Of a stretch of DNA of 10,882 bases, positions 1-5,698 are shown one piece after another. The stretch's first letter is position 1. Each line of letters opens with the position of its first letter. The notes under the pieces were generated by a model. The model had not been told where the DNA came from. It worked only from the letters and a program-made list of their open reading frames with translations, and did not search any database. Origin of the DNA: JAGTRP01 sp050259815. GTDB taxonomy: Bacteria > Pseudomonadota > Gammaproteobacteria > Burkholderiales > Rhodocyclaceae. Position numbers and translations under genes: made by a program. The stretch lies in the NCBI GenBank assembly GCA_050259815.1, contig JBLNBI010000003.1, forward strand, positions 1 through 10,882, given 5' to 3'.

Positions 1-1
1 C

Positions 2-1219
2 GGCCCGGTGGGTACCGGCGCTGCCGCGGGTGGCGTCGGGGTAGGCGTGGGCTCCGTGAACCTCGGTTCCGGCACCTCGACCAGCACGGCCGGCGCCGGT
101 GGCGCGGGCGGTGCCAATACCGCCACGGCGGGCACCGGCGGCGCAGCGGGCCCGGCCACCAACACGGCCGGCGGCAGCACCGCTGGCCCGGCCTCCCAGA
201 CCGGCGGCGCAGGCGGTGCCGGTGGCACCAATACCGCCACGACCGGTGCGGGCGGCGCAGCCGGCCCGGCCAGCGCCCACGGCGGCGACAGCGGCTACAA
301 CGGCCCGGCCAGCCAGGCTAGCGGCGCCGGTGGCGCCGGCGGCACCAACACCGCTTCTGGCGGTGCGGGTGGTACCACCGGCCCGGCTTACAACACCGGC
401 GGCGCGGGCGGTGCGGGCGGCACCAACACCCAGACCGCCGGGGCCAGCGGCGCGGCCGGCCCGGCCAGCCAGACCGGCGGTGCGGGCGGTGCCGGCGGTG
501 CCAATGCCCAGACGGGCGGCGCCAGCGGCGCGGGCGGCACGGCTACCGCCACGGGCGGCGTCGGCGGCGCGGGTGGCACCAATACCCAGACCGGCGGGAC
601 CGGCGGCTCCACCGGCGCGGCCAGCAATACGGCCGGCGCGGGCGGTGCCGGTGGTGCTTCCAGCAGCACCGGCGGCGCCAGCGGTGCCGGCGGAGCGGCT
701 TCCCAGACGGCCGGCGCGGGCGGCGCTTCCGGTCCGGCATCCAGCGCCGGCGGCGCTGGTGGTGCCGGCGGCGGTGCCACCAACACGGCCGGCAACGGCG
801 GTGCCGGGACGGCCACCAGCTCTGCCGGGGCTGGCGGTGCGGGCGGTGCGGCCACCACGGGTGATGCCCATTCCGGCGCCACCGCTTCCGCCACCAGCGG
901 CAGCGCGGCCGGCGGCACTTCCACCGGCGGCGCAGGCGCTGCCGGCGGTGCCGGTGGTTCCGGGGCGGCCGGTGGCAGCGGTGCTGCCGGCGGCTACGGC
1001 GGCGATTCCGTCGCGGGAGCCGGCAACGGCGCTTCCGGCGGAGCCGGTGGAGCCGGCGGTACCAGCTCCATCAGCGCCGGGGTCTTCGACATGTCCAACA
1101 ACATGACCAATGTGGCCAATACGGCGGCCGGCATCACCACCGCCATCCAGCAGACCGGCATCAGCTCGCTGGTGCAACAGGTCAACAACGTCCAGGCCAA
1201 CCTGCGCGTGAATCAGTAA
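2..1219 (+). CDS. Gly/Ala-rich tandem-repeat surface protein, 5' partial
   Basis: The frame is open to the left edge, so the N-terminus, including any signal peptide, lies outside; the GTG at 8 is only the first possible start codon in view. Numbering from that GTG (403 residues), residues 27-284 are about 20 tandem copies of a 13-residue unit, T-[GA]-G-A-[GS]-G-A-[GA]-G-x-x-[ST]-x; two copies have 12 residues. Units ending T-N-T alternate loosely with units ending G-P-A-S. A Gly/Ala/Ser-rich stretch follows (about 285-351), then a non-repetitive tail rich in Asn, Gln, Thr and Val (about 352-403). The visible part has no Lys, Glu, Cys or Trp and only one Arg. This composition suits a secreted fibrous or low-complexity structural protein. 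The tail shares a T-x-I-Q-Q-T-G block with the next secreted proteins, so I infer it is the main cargo of the C39/FapF-like system. Family not recognised; function is inference. Confidence 0.85.
   Translation, partial: GPVGTGAAAGGVGVGVGSVNLGSGTSTSTAGAGGAGGANTATAGTGGAAGPATNTAGGSTAGPASQTGGAGGAGGTNTATTGAGGAAGPASAHGGDSGYNGPASQASGAGGAGGTNTASGGAGGTTGPAYNTGGAGGAGGTNTQTAGASGAAGPASQTGGAGGAGGANAQTGGASGAGGTATATGGVGGAGGTNTQTGGTGGSTGAASNTAGAGGAGGASSSTGGASGAGGAASQTAGAGGASGPASSAGGAGGAGGGATNTAGNGGAGTATSSAGAGGAGGAATTGDAHSGATASATSGSAAGGTSTGGAGAAGGAGGSGAAGGSGAAGGYGGDSVAGAGNGASGGAGGAGGTSSISAGVFDMSNNMTNVANTAAGITTAIQQTGISSLVQQVNNVQANLRVNQ
86..859 (+). repeat. Tandem 39-bp (13-residue) imperfect coding repeats, about 20 copies
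   Basis: Eighteen 39-base and two 36-base units can be laid end to end in one reading frame. The best conserved positions are Thr1, Gly3, Gly6, Ala7 and Gly9. Third-codon positions vary freely while the amino-acid pattern holds, which indicates selection on protein rather than a recent DNA duplication. Copy number may vary between strains, and assemblies may collapse here. Confidence 0.85.
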
Positions 1220-1228
1220 GCGGCACCT

Positions 1229-1259
1229 GCCCGGGGGCTTTGCGGCCTCCGGGCTTTTT
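1229..1259 (+). terminator. Rho-independent terminator after the repeat-protein gene
   Basis: GCCCGG (1229-1234) pairs with CCGGGC (1249-1254). The stem continues through a G-T pair and GGC/GCC to give ten pairs around a six-base loop (1239-1244), followed directly by TTTTT (1255-1259). It begins 9 bases after the stop codon. The next gene starts only 23 bases after the T-tract, so it may act as a partial terminator that lowers downstream expression. Confidence 0.88.
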
Positions 1260-1282
1260 CGCAAATTTCATGGGAGAACGAT

Positions 1283-1651
1283 GTGATTCGCGATGTGATC
1301 CGAAATACGAATTCCCGCCGGGTCCTGGCCTCCGTCCTGCTGTCGGGGCTGCTGTCCTGGCCGCTCCTGTCGGGAGCCGAGGAGGTCGACTTCGGCCTTG
1401 CCGGCTTCGGCGATGGGGTGCTGGATGCGGCATCCCTCGACCGTTTCCGGGGCGGTACGGATGTGGTGGTGGACAACACGAATACCACCGACGGCCTGAT
1501 CCACGGCAACCACGCCAGCAACCTGGTCACCGGCAGCAACCTGATCGACGCCTCCTTTTCCGGCGCCAGCGGGCTGTCCACGGTGGTCCAGAACACCGGC
1601 AACAACGTACTGATCCAGGCTCCGGTCATCGTCAATCTGCAGGTCCAATGA
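1283..1651 (+). CDS. Small secreted Asn-rich protein with LDxxRGG processing motif
   Basis: 122 residues from a GTG start. GGAGA at 1273-1277 lies 5 bases upstream and supports this start; the overlapping ATG at 1281 runs straight into a stop. Residues about 1-32 form a Sec signal peptide (Arg-rich start, hydrophobic 14-30, cleavage near S-G-A). Residues 47-58 are L-D-A-A-S-L-D-R-F-R-G-G, with hydrophobic residues at -12, -7 and -4 from the G-G, the spacing of double-glycine leaders cut by C39 peptidases. Cleavage would release a 64-residue Asn/Val-rich product ending in a block (about 99-112) with T-V-V-Q-N-T-G-N-N. The stop codon overlaps the start of the C39 peptidase gene (ATGA), so the two are probably translationally coupled. 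The role is not known to me; I infer a minor fibre subunit, nucleator or assembly factor. Confidence 0.8.
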   Translation: MIRDVIRNTNSRRVLASVLLSGLLSWPLLSGAEEVDFGLAGFGDGVLDAASLDRFRGGTDVVVDNTNTTDGLIHGNHASNLVTGSNLIDASFSGASGLSTVVQNTGNNVLIQAPVIVNLQVQ

Positions 1652-2358
1652 TGCTTTTCCGGACCTTCCGGTCGCTCTGCCTGCTGCCAGTGCTGGCAGG
1701 TTCCGCGGCAATCCCCGTCGGCACGGCATCGGCAGGGGGAACGGTGGCTTTGCCCCTCGAATCGGGGGGCGCTTTTTCAGTCCCCGTCACCAGCATGAAG
1801 GACCTGAAATTCCGCACCACCATTCACCAGCAATACGATTTCAGCTGCGGGTCGGCCGCCCTCGCCACACTCCTCACCCATCACTACGGCTTCCCGGTGA
1901 GCGAGCAGGAGGTCTTCCGGGAAATGTACACCCGGGGCGACCAGGCCAAGATCAAGAAAGAAGGCTTCTCCCTCCTGGACATCAAGAGCTTCCTGGCCAA
2001 TCGGGGCTTCCAGGCGGACGGCTTCGTGGCCGACGTGGAACAGCTTTCCAAGGCGGGCGTCCCCGCCATCGCCCTCATCAAGGAGCGGGGCTACAACCAT
2101 TTCGTGGTCATCAAGGGCCTGCGCCAGGGGCGCATCCTGATCGGCGACCCGTCGTCGGGCACCCGCGCCCTGCCCTTCGACCAGTTCCGGAACATGTGGC
2201 TCAACCGCATCCTGTTCGTCATCCGCAACCGGAAGGAACTGGCCCGCTTCGACAGCGAAGGCGACTGGCGCTGGGTCCCCACCGCCCCCGTCGCCGACGG
2301 CCTCCACCGCCCCACCACGGATCTGGCGCTACCCAAGCGCGGACCATCGGATTTCTGA
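1648..2358 (+). CDS. Periplasmic C39-family cysteine peptidase, FapD-like
   Basis: 236 residues from the ATG at 1648, which overlaps the preceding stop (ATGA); the adjacent ATG at 1651 is equally possible and has an AGG 7 bases upstream. A signal peptide spans about 1-28 (A-S-A cleavage site). The peptidase core shows Q61-Q-Y-D-F-S-C67-G, then N-H151-F-V-V-I-K-G and G-D167-P-S-S-G. C67, H151 and D167 form the expected triad with Q61 as oxyanion residue; the Q-to-C (6) and H-to-D (16) spacings match the C39 peptidase ComA. C39 enzymes normally cut after Gly-Gly and are often fused to ABC exporters. This one is free-standing and exported, as FapD is in Pseudomonas Fap operons. It sits between two secreted proteins carrying R-G-G motifs, its likely substrates. 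About 40 residues after the core are not assigned. The C39 call is firm; the FapD link is inferred from architecture. Confidence 0.9.
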   Translation: MMLFRTFRSLCLLPVLAGSAAIPVGTASAGGTVALPLESGGAFSVPVTSMKDLKFRTTIHQQYDFSCGSAALATLLTHHYGFPVSEQEVFREMYTRGDQAKIKKEGFSLLDIKSFLANRGFQADGFVADVEQLSKAGVPAIALIKERGYNHFVVIKGLRQGRILIGDPSSGTRALPFDQFRNMWLNRILFVIRNRKELARFDSEGDWRWVPTAPVADGLHRPTTDLALPKRGPSDF

Positions 2359-2369
2359 GGACACTTCCC

Positions 2370-3308
2370 ATGCACACCCGGCATCCCAGACCGCCCGCCC
2401 GCCTGATGTGGAAGGCCGGCCTGACCTGCCTTCTGGCGGCGGGCGCCGAAATGCCTTTCCTGGCCCAGGCCGACGCCCTCCCGGAACCGCCCCAATGCCA
2501 GGAAGGGAATCCCGGCGTCGCCATAGCCCCCGAACTACTGGCCTTGGCCGACTGGCCCCTGGACCCGCCCGGCGCCGCCTATTGCCCTTCCCTGCCGGCC
2601 GTTGCGGAAGACGTTCCGGCCTTGCCGGCCGAGGAGGTCGCCGGCTATCCGGCGGTGGTCCGGGTGGTTGCCGGGGAAGCGCCGCCGGCGGATGAGGGAC
2701 TGGTCCCGGATGAAAGCGCCAGGGACCTCTTCCTCTTCGCCGGCACGGCGATGTCCCTGGAGGATGACTCCTTGGCGCCGCCGGAAACCGTCCCGGCCCT
2801 GCCGGCGGCCCCGACGATCGCGGAGACGGAAGGCAGCCGGCAGAGGAAAGTCTCCCCGGAAGACTTGCCGGACCTCGCCCCCGATGCCCTCGGCGAGCAG
2901 ATGGCCGCCCTCGACGCCTCCACCCTGGACGGCATCCGGGGCGGTTTCGAGACGCCGGACGGGGGGCTCAAGTTCAGCTTCGGGATCGAGCGGGCCGTCT
3001 ATATCAATGGCGAACTGGTGGCTTCCACGGTGCTCAACCTGAAGGATCTCCAGAGCGCGGTGGGAGCCGGGGTGCCGGCCGCCCTGGCGGGAAGCGCGCT
3101 AACCGTCATCCAGAATGGCAGCGGCAACGGGTTCAGCGCCCAGATCAACCCCAACCTGGCCGGCACGGTGATCCAGAACACCCTCAACGACCAACGCATC
3201 GTCAATGTCACCACTATCAATGCGGCTGTGAACAGCGCCCAGGTGCTGCGGGCCATGGCGCTGCAGTCGGCGATCCGGGATGGGGTGGTGGGGAGTTTGC
3301 GGCGGTAG
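2370..3308 (+). CDS. Secreted protein with long Pro/acidic pro-region, LDxxRGG motif and curlin-like C-terminus
   Basis: 312 residues. The ATG at 2370 lies 11 bases after the peptidase stop, with GAGGA at 2357-2361; ATG 2406 is an alternative giving a more usual signal peptide. The signal peptide ends near A-Q-A (about 34). Residues about 36-175 are rich in Pro, Ala, Glu and Asp with no obvious fold. Residues 181-192 read L-D-A-S-T-L-D-G-I-R-G-G, matching 8 of 12 positions of the motif in the first small secreted protein, with hydrophobic residues at -15, -12, -7 and -4. Cleavage would leave 120 residues. That part has S242-x5-Q-x-G-x-G-N253, the first half of a curlin repeat, and a second block at 266-271 (T-V-I-Q-N-T). 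It is probably a cargo or accessory subunit of the same export system. No named family recognised. Confidence 0.85.
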   Translation: MHTRHPRPPARLMWKAGLTCLLAAGAEMPFLAQADALPEPPQCQEGNPGVAIAPELLALADWPLDPPGAAYCPSLPAVAEDVPALPAEEVAGYPAVVRVVAGEAPPADEGLVPDESARDLFLFAGTAMSLEDDSLAPPETVPALPAAPTIAETEGSRQRKVSPEDLPDLAPDALGEQMAALDASTLDGIRGGFETPDGGLKFSFGIERAVYINGELVASTVLNLKDLQSAVGAGVPAALAGSALTVIQNGSGNGFSAQINPNLAGTVIQNTLNDQRIVNVTTINAAVNSAQVLRAMALQSAIRDGVVGSLRR

Positions 3309-3334
3309 GCAGGAAGGCTCGGCCGGTTCCTGCC
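3308..3334 (+). terminator. Possible hairpin terminator between convergent genes
   Basis: GGCAGGAA (3308-3315) and TTCCTGCC (3327-3334) form a perfect 8-bp stem with an 11-base loop in the 36-base gap between convergent stop codons. There is no T-tract on either strand, so it is a weak or factor-dependent candidate that could serve both genes. Confidence 0.4.
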
Positions 3335-3344
3335 GCCGAAATGG

Positions 3345-3731
3345 CTAAAGCTTGAGATTGGCCTGAACCTCAAACCGCTTCAGAAGGTCCTGGATACGGG
3401 GATCGCCGCAACCGCCGGCCTTGAGCACGCCGTCGATCTGCTGGGCCACGGTGTTGTTGCTGGTCCGGAAGGTTTCGTACACCTGCTGGTCGGACATGCC
3501 CGGATTCCTCTTTCTAATTTCTTCGGCAGCCCGCAGGGTCACCACCTGGAAATTGGCGAGGAATTTGGAATGGGTGGATTGATCGGGCTTGCCGCACTTG
3601 CTCACCGCATAGCTGGCCTGGAGAAACTGGTCCATGGTCTGGATGATGTCCGGCTTCTGTTGCGCCAGTGCGGAAGGAGCAGCGACCAGCGCCCCGATGA
3701 TCGGAAGACAGAATTGAAGTGCTTTGCCCAT
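3345..3731 (-). CDS. Small secreted protein with two cysteines, unknown function
   Basis: 128 residues. I chose the ATG at 3731 because GGAG lies a few bases upstream on the minus strand and because a clean signal peptide follows (K3, hydrophobic 5-20, cleavage after A-L-A-Q near 24). An in-frame ATG 11 codons upstream would put charged and polar residues before the signal. The mature part is predicted mostly helical, with C45 and C98 as the only cysteines, probably a disulfide in the periplasm. I see no catalytic motif or known domain. It is divergent from the His-rich gene and convergent with the R-G-G protein gene. A periplasmic chaperone or accessory role in fibre export is possible but unsupported. 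Confidence 0.75.
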   Translation of the reverse strand: MGKALQFCLPIIGALVAAPSALAQQKPDIIQTMDQFLQASYAVSKCGKPDQSTHSKFLANFQVVTLRAAEEIRKRNPGMSDQQVYETFRTSNNTVAQQIDGVLKAGGCGDPRIQDLLKRFEVQANLKL

Positions 3732-3766
3732 GGGTGCTCCAGAATTATTAGGGTGGCAAAGCACGA

Positions 3767-3795
3767 ATTATGCATTCGGGGTCGCCCCCCTACAA
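3767..3795 (-). promoter_or_regulatory. Candidate sigma70 promoter for the two-cysteine protein gene
   Basis: On the minus strand, TTGTAG (3790-3795) and CATAAT (3767-3772) are separated by exactly 17 bases. The -10 matches TATAAT at five of six positions; the -35 matches only three of six. It lies 36 bases upstream of the start codon, in a locally AT-richer patch. Confidence 0.45.
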
Positions 3796-3843
3796 GGAAA
3801 GCGGCCGGGACAGCAGCTCTCACCGCCGGACCGGGAGAGCATC

Positions 3844-3849
3844 TACAAT
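3844..3849 (+). promoter_or_regulatory. Possible -10 element for the His-rich protein gene
   Basis: TACAAT matches the -10 consensus at five of six positions and lies 50 bases before the start codon. No convincing -35 element stands 16-18 bases upstream, so an activator would be needed if it is real. Confidence 0.25.
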
Positions 3850-3899
3850 CCCGGCGAATCCCGCGACTTCCGTGGGTGACCGAACTCTCGAAGGACACT

Positions 3900-4265
3900 A
3901 TGGCCAAGCAATTCAAGCAACTGTTGATCGCCGTTCTGGCGGTCCACTGGGTCGGCGGCGCGGTCGCTGACGAACACGGGCATATGCACCATGCCTTCCC
4001 CAAGGATATCGATGCCTTCCATGCCGTGCTGGCGCCGGTGTGGCACGCCCGCCCGGGGCAGGAGCGCTCCCGGGACGCCTGCGGCAAGGCCGACCAGATG
4101 GAAAGCCTGGCGAATGACATCCGGTCCCGGGATGCCTCCGCCCTGGTCGCCTCGGTGGCCGTCCTGAAACAGCAGTGCCAGGCCAAGCCCGGTGAGATCG
4201 ACGGCGCCCTCCATGATGTCCATGAGGCCTTCCATCGCCTCATCGACGTGAGGCCGGGCCGGTAA
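3900..4265 (+). CDS. Small His-rich secreted protein, unknown function
   Basis: 121 residues. The ATG at 3900 is preceded by AAGGA (3890-3894) and opens a typical signal peptide (M-A-K, hydrophobic 8-22, cleavage after A-V-A near 23). The mature protein begins D-E-H-G-H-M-H-H and has nine histidines in about 97 residues, including H41, H49 and a helical H105-x2-H108-x3-H112 cluster. C61 and C93 are the only cysteines and may form a disulfide. This composition suggests metal binding in the periplasm, but no metal-site family motif is clear. The gene is convergent with the outer-membrane barrel gene (10-base gap) and divergent from the other small secreted protein. It could be an independent metal-handling gene rather than part of the fibre system. 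Confidence 0.75.
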   Translation: MAKQFKQLLIAVLAVHWVGGAVADEHGHMHHAFPKDIDAFHAVLAPVWHARPGQERSRDACGKADQMESLANDIRSRDASALVASVAVLKQQCQAKPGEIDGALHDVHEAFHRLIDVRPGR

Positions 4266-4275
4266 TCCCGCCGCG

Positions 4276-5580
4276 TCAGAAGGTAATCGGCACCCGGATC
4301 GACAGAGTCATGTCCGGCGTATCCCGTGTAATCCCCGCCCCCAGCGAGACGTTCAGCGACGCATTCGGGCTGAAACGGTAGGAATAGCCGATGAGCAGCG
4401 TCCCCAGTTCCGTCCGCACCGAATTCACCGCCGCCGAGCCGTTCTGCCTGGTCTTGCCCACCGAGGCGTGGTCGTAGCCGATGCTGAAGGAAGAGCGGTC
4501 GTTGAGGGAAAGGCCCATGCCGAAATTGAAGCCGATCACGTCCCCCGGCTTGATTTCCCCGACCGGGATGCGGCCCGTATCGGTGTTGAGGGACAAATTG
4601 GACCGCTTGAAGTTGTACTGGTAGCTGATGCCACCGAAGAAGACCACCGGGTCGGTGGGATAGAGCACGGTGAGCCCCGGCTGCAGGGTGTAGAAGCCGG
4701 AGCCGGTGGGCAGTTCCTTCTGCAGTTCCCGCTGGGCCAGGTTGGAATTGGCCACGGTCATGACCTCGAAGGGGTCCTTGCCGGTGCGGCTCTTGAAGCG
4801 CAGGGTGCCCACGTAGTACGGCTTGTCCAGGCCGCCGTCGTTGAGTTGGTAGCGGCCCGTCACCTCGAAATCGCCGATGCCGCTGCCGGTGCTCTCCAGC
4901 AGGGAGTCCTGGGCGGCGCCGATGTTGTAGGGCCGGGAGATGACCGAATCGGAGCGGTAGACGTAGGGCAGCTTGGCCTCGATCTCCAGGCGGTTGGTGA
5001 GGCCGTAGCGGCCGGTCAAGCTGGCGGTGAAGGTATTGCGCTTCACCTCCCGCACGTCGATGAGGCCGATGGTGAGGGCGGGGATGATGGTGTAGCCCAC
5101 CAGGGAGATGCGGTTGCTGGAGGAATAGCCGTATTGCAGCCCCGGCTCCACCACCAGCTTGCCCGGCGGGGTGAGGATGCCGGGCTGCTCGAAAATCTGG
5201 GCGACGGCGGTGGTCTTGTTGTCCTGGACCGGCCGATCCGACGACGAGCCTCCCGCCGCCGTGCCGCCGGCCTGGGCCACCTGGACGGGGGCCGGGTTCC
5301 CTGTGCCGGCCGGGGCCGGCGTCCCGGTGCCGCCCCGGGTGCGGGAAAGCACCTCGATGCCCAGGGCCTGGCTGATTTCCGCCAGCTTGGCCTCTTCCTC
5401 CGCCATCTTCTGGCGCAAGGCTTCCAGCCGTTTGGTCTGCTCGATGATCTGGCTGCGCAGGTCGTTTTCCTGCTCGGGGGTGAGGGTCGCCGCCTGGGCA
5501 GTGCCGCCGAAAGCCACGGCCAGGGCGCTGGCGATGCCGGCCCTGGCCAGGGAAAATCCTTTCCGTCTTCCGTATTTCAT
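4276..5580 (-). CDS. FapF-like outer-membrane beta-barrel secretion protein
   Basis: 434 residues. The ATG at 5580 follows AGGAAAGG on the minus strand. The signal peptide spans 1-30 (A-Q-A cleavage). Residues about 36-73 form a coiled coil with Leu/Ile/Met at 45, 52, 55, 59, 66, 69 and 73. A Gly/Pro/Ala/Ser linker follows (about 83-115), and then a beta-barrel to the C-terminal phenylalanine, with many alternating strands (for example around 185-208 and 380-434). FapF has the same order, signal, N-terminal coiled coil or plug, then barrel, and about this length; it is the trimeric pore that exports Pseudomonas amyloid subunits. Residues 78-84 read L-S-R-T-R-G-G, like the predicted peptidase sites in the neighbouring secreted proteins. 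The barrel could instead be described as a generic transporter-type outer-membrane protein, but the coiled coil and the nearby C39 peptidase favour the FapF reading. Confidence 0.8.
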   Translation of the reverse strand: MKYGRRKGFSLARAGIASALAVAFGGTAQAATLTPEQENDLRSQIIEQTKRLEALRQKMAEEEAKLAEISQALGIEVLSRTRGGTGTPAPAGTGNPAPVQVAQAGGTAAGGSSSDRPVQDNKTTAVAQIFEQPGILTPPGKLVVEPGLQYGYSSSNRISLVGYTIIPALTIGLIDVREVKRNTFTASLTGRYGLTNRLEIEAKLPYVYRSDSVISRPYNIGAAQDSLLESTGSGIGDFEVTGRYQLNDGGLDKPYYVGTLRFKSRTGKDPFEVMTVANSNLAQRELQKELPTGSGFYTLQPGLTVLYPTDPVVFFGGISYQYNFKRSNLSLNTDTGRIPVGEIKPGDVIGFNFGMGLSLNDRSSFSIGYDHASVGKTRQNGSAAVNSVRTELGTLLIGYSYRFSPNASLNVSLGAGITRDTPDMTLSIRVPITF

Positions 5581-5660
5581 TGCCTTTCCTGTTCCGCGCC
5601 TGGGGATGGAGGATTCTGGCGCGGTGCCGGAAAAGGCTTAATTAGTTGCCCAATGCATTT

Positions 5661-5693
5661 GCCCCCGTCCTCAGTCTGTAAAGGCTCGGGGGC
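5661..5693 (-). terminator. Hairpin in the 118-base gap between tadD and the barrel gene
   Basis: GCCCCCG (5661-5667) and CGGGGGC (5687-5693) form a perfect 7-bp GC stem with a 19-base loop, beginning 6 bases after the tadD stop. No T-tract follows on the minus strand, so termination would be weak or Rho-assisted. The rest of the gap (5581-5660) holds the barrel gene's ribosome binding site and an AT-rich patch at 5638-5660, with no convincing promoter. Confidence 0.4.
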
Positions 5694-5698
5694 GGCGC

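Noticed and set aside
86..859. Repeats as a CRISPR array or a mycobacterial PE_PGRS protein
   Set aside because: There are no identical repeats with unique spacers and the period is in-frame coding. The Gly-Gly-Ala style resembles PGRS, but the neighbourhood is proteobacterial and no PE domain is visible.
388..924. Pro/Ala-rich minus-strand frame inside the repeat gene
   Set aside because: It is the complement of Gly/Ala codons; no ribosome binding site or signal is seen, and the + frame runs through with a consistent 13-residue unit.
1240..1647. Extension of the C39 peptidase gene upstream to an ATG near 1240
   Set aside because: That ATG-like extension overlaps the 122-residue gene entirely, yields a low-complexity Arg/Gly/Pro product, and would bury the clear signal peptide that starts at 1648.
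1283..2358. A classical bacteriocin locus with double-glycine leader
   Set aside because: The substrates have Sec signal peptides, the C39 protein has no ABC transporter part, and no immunity protein or exporter is nearby.
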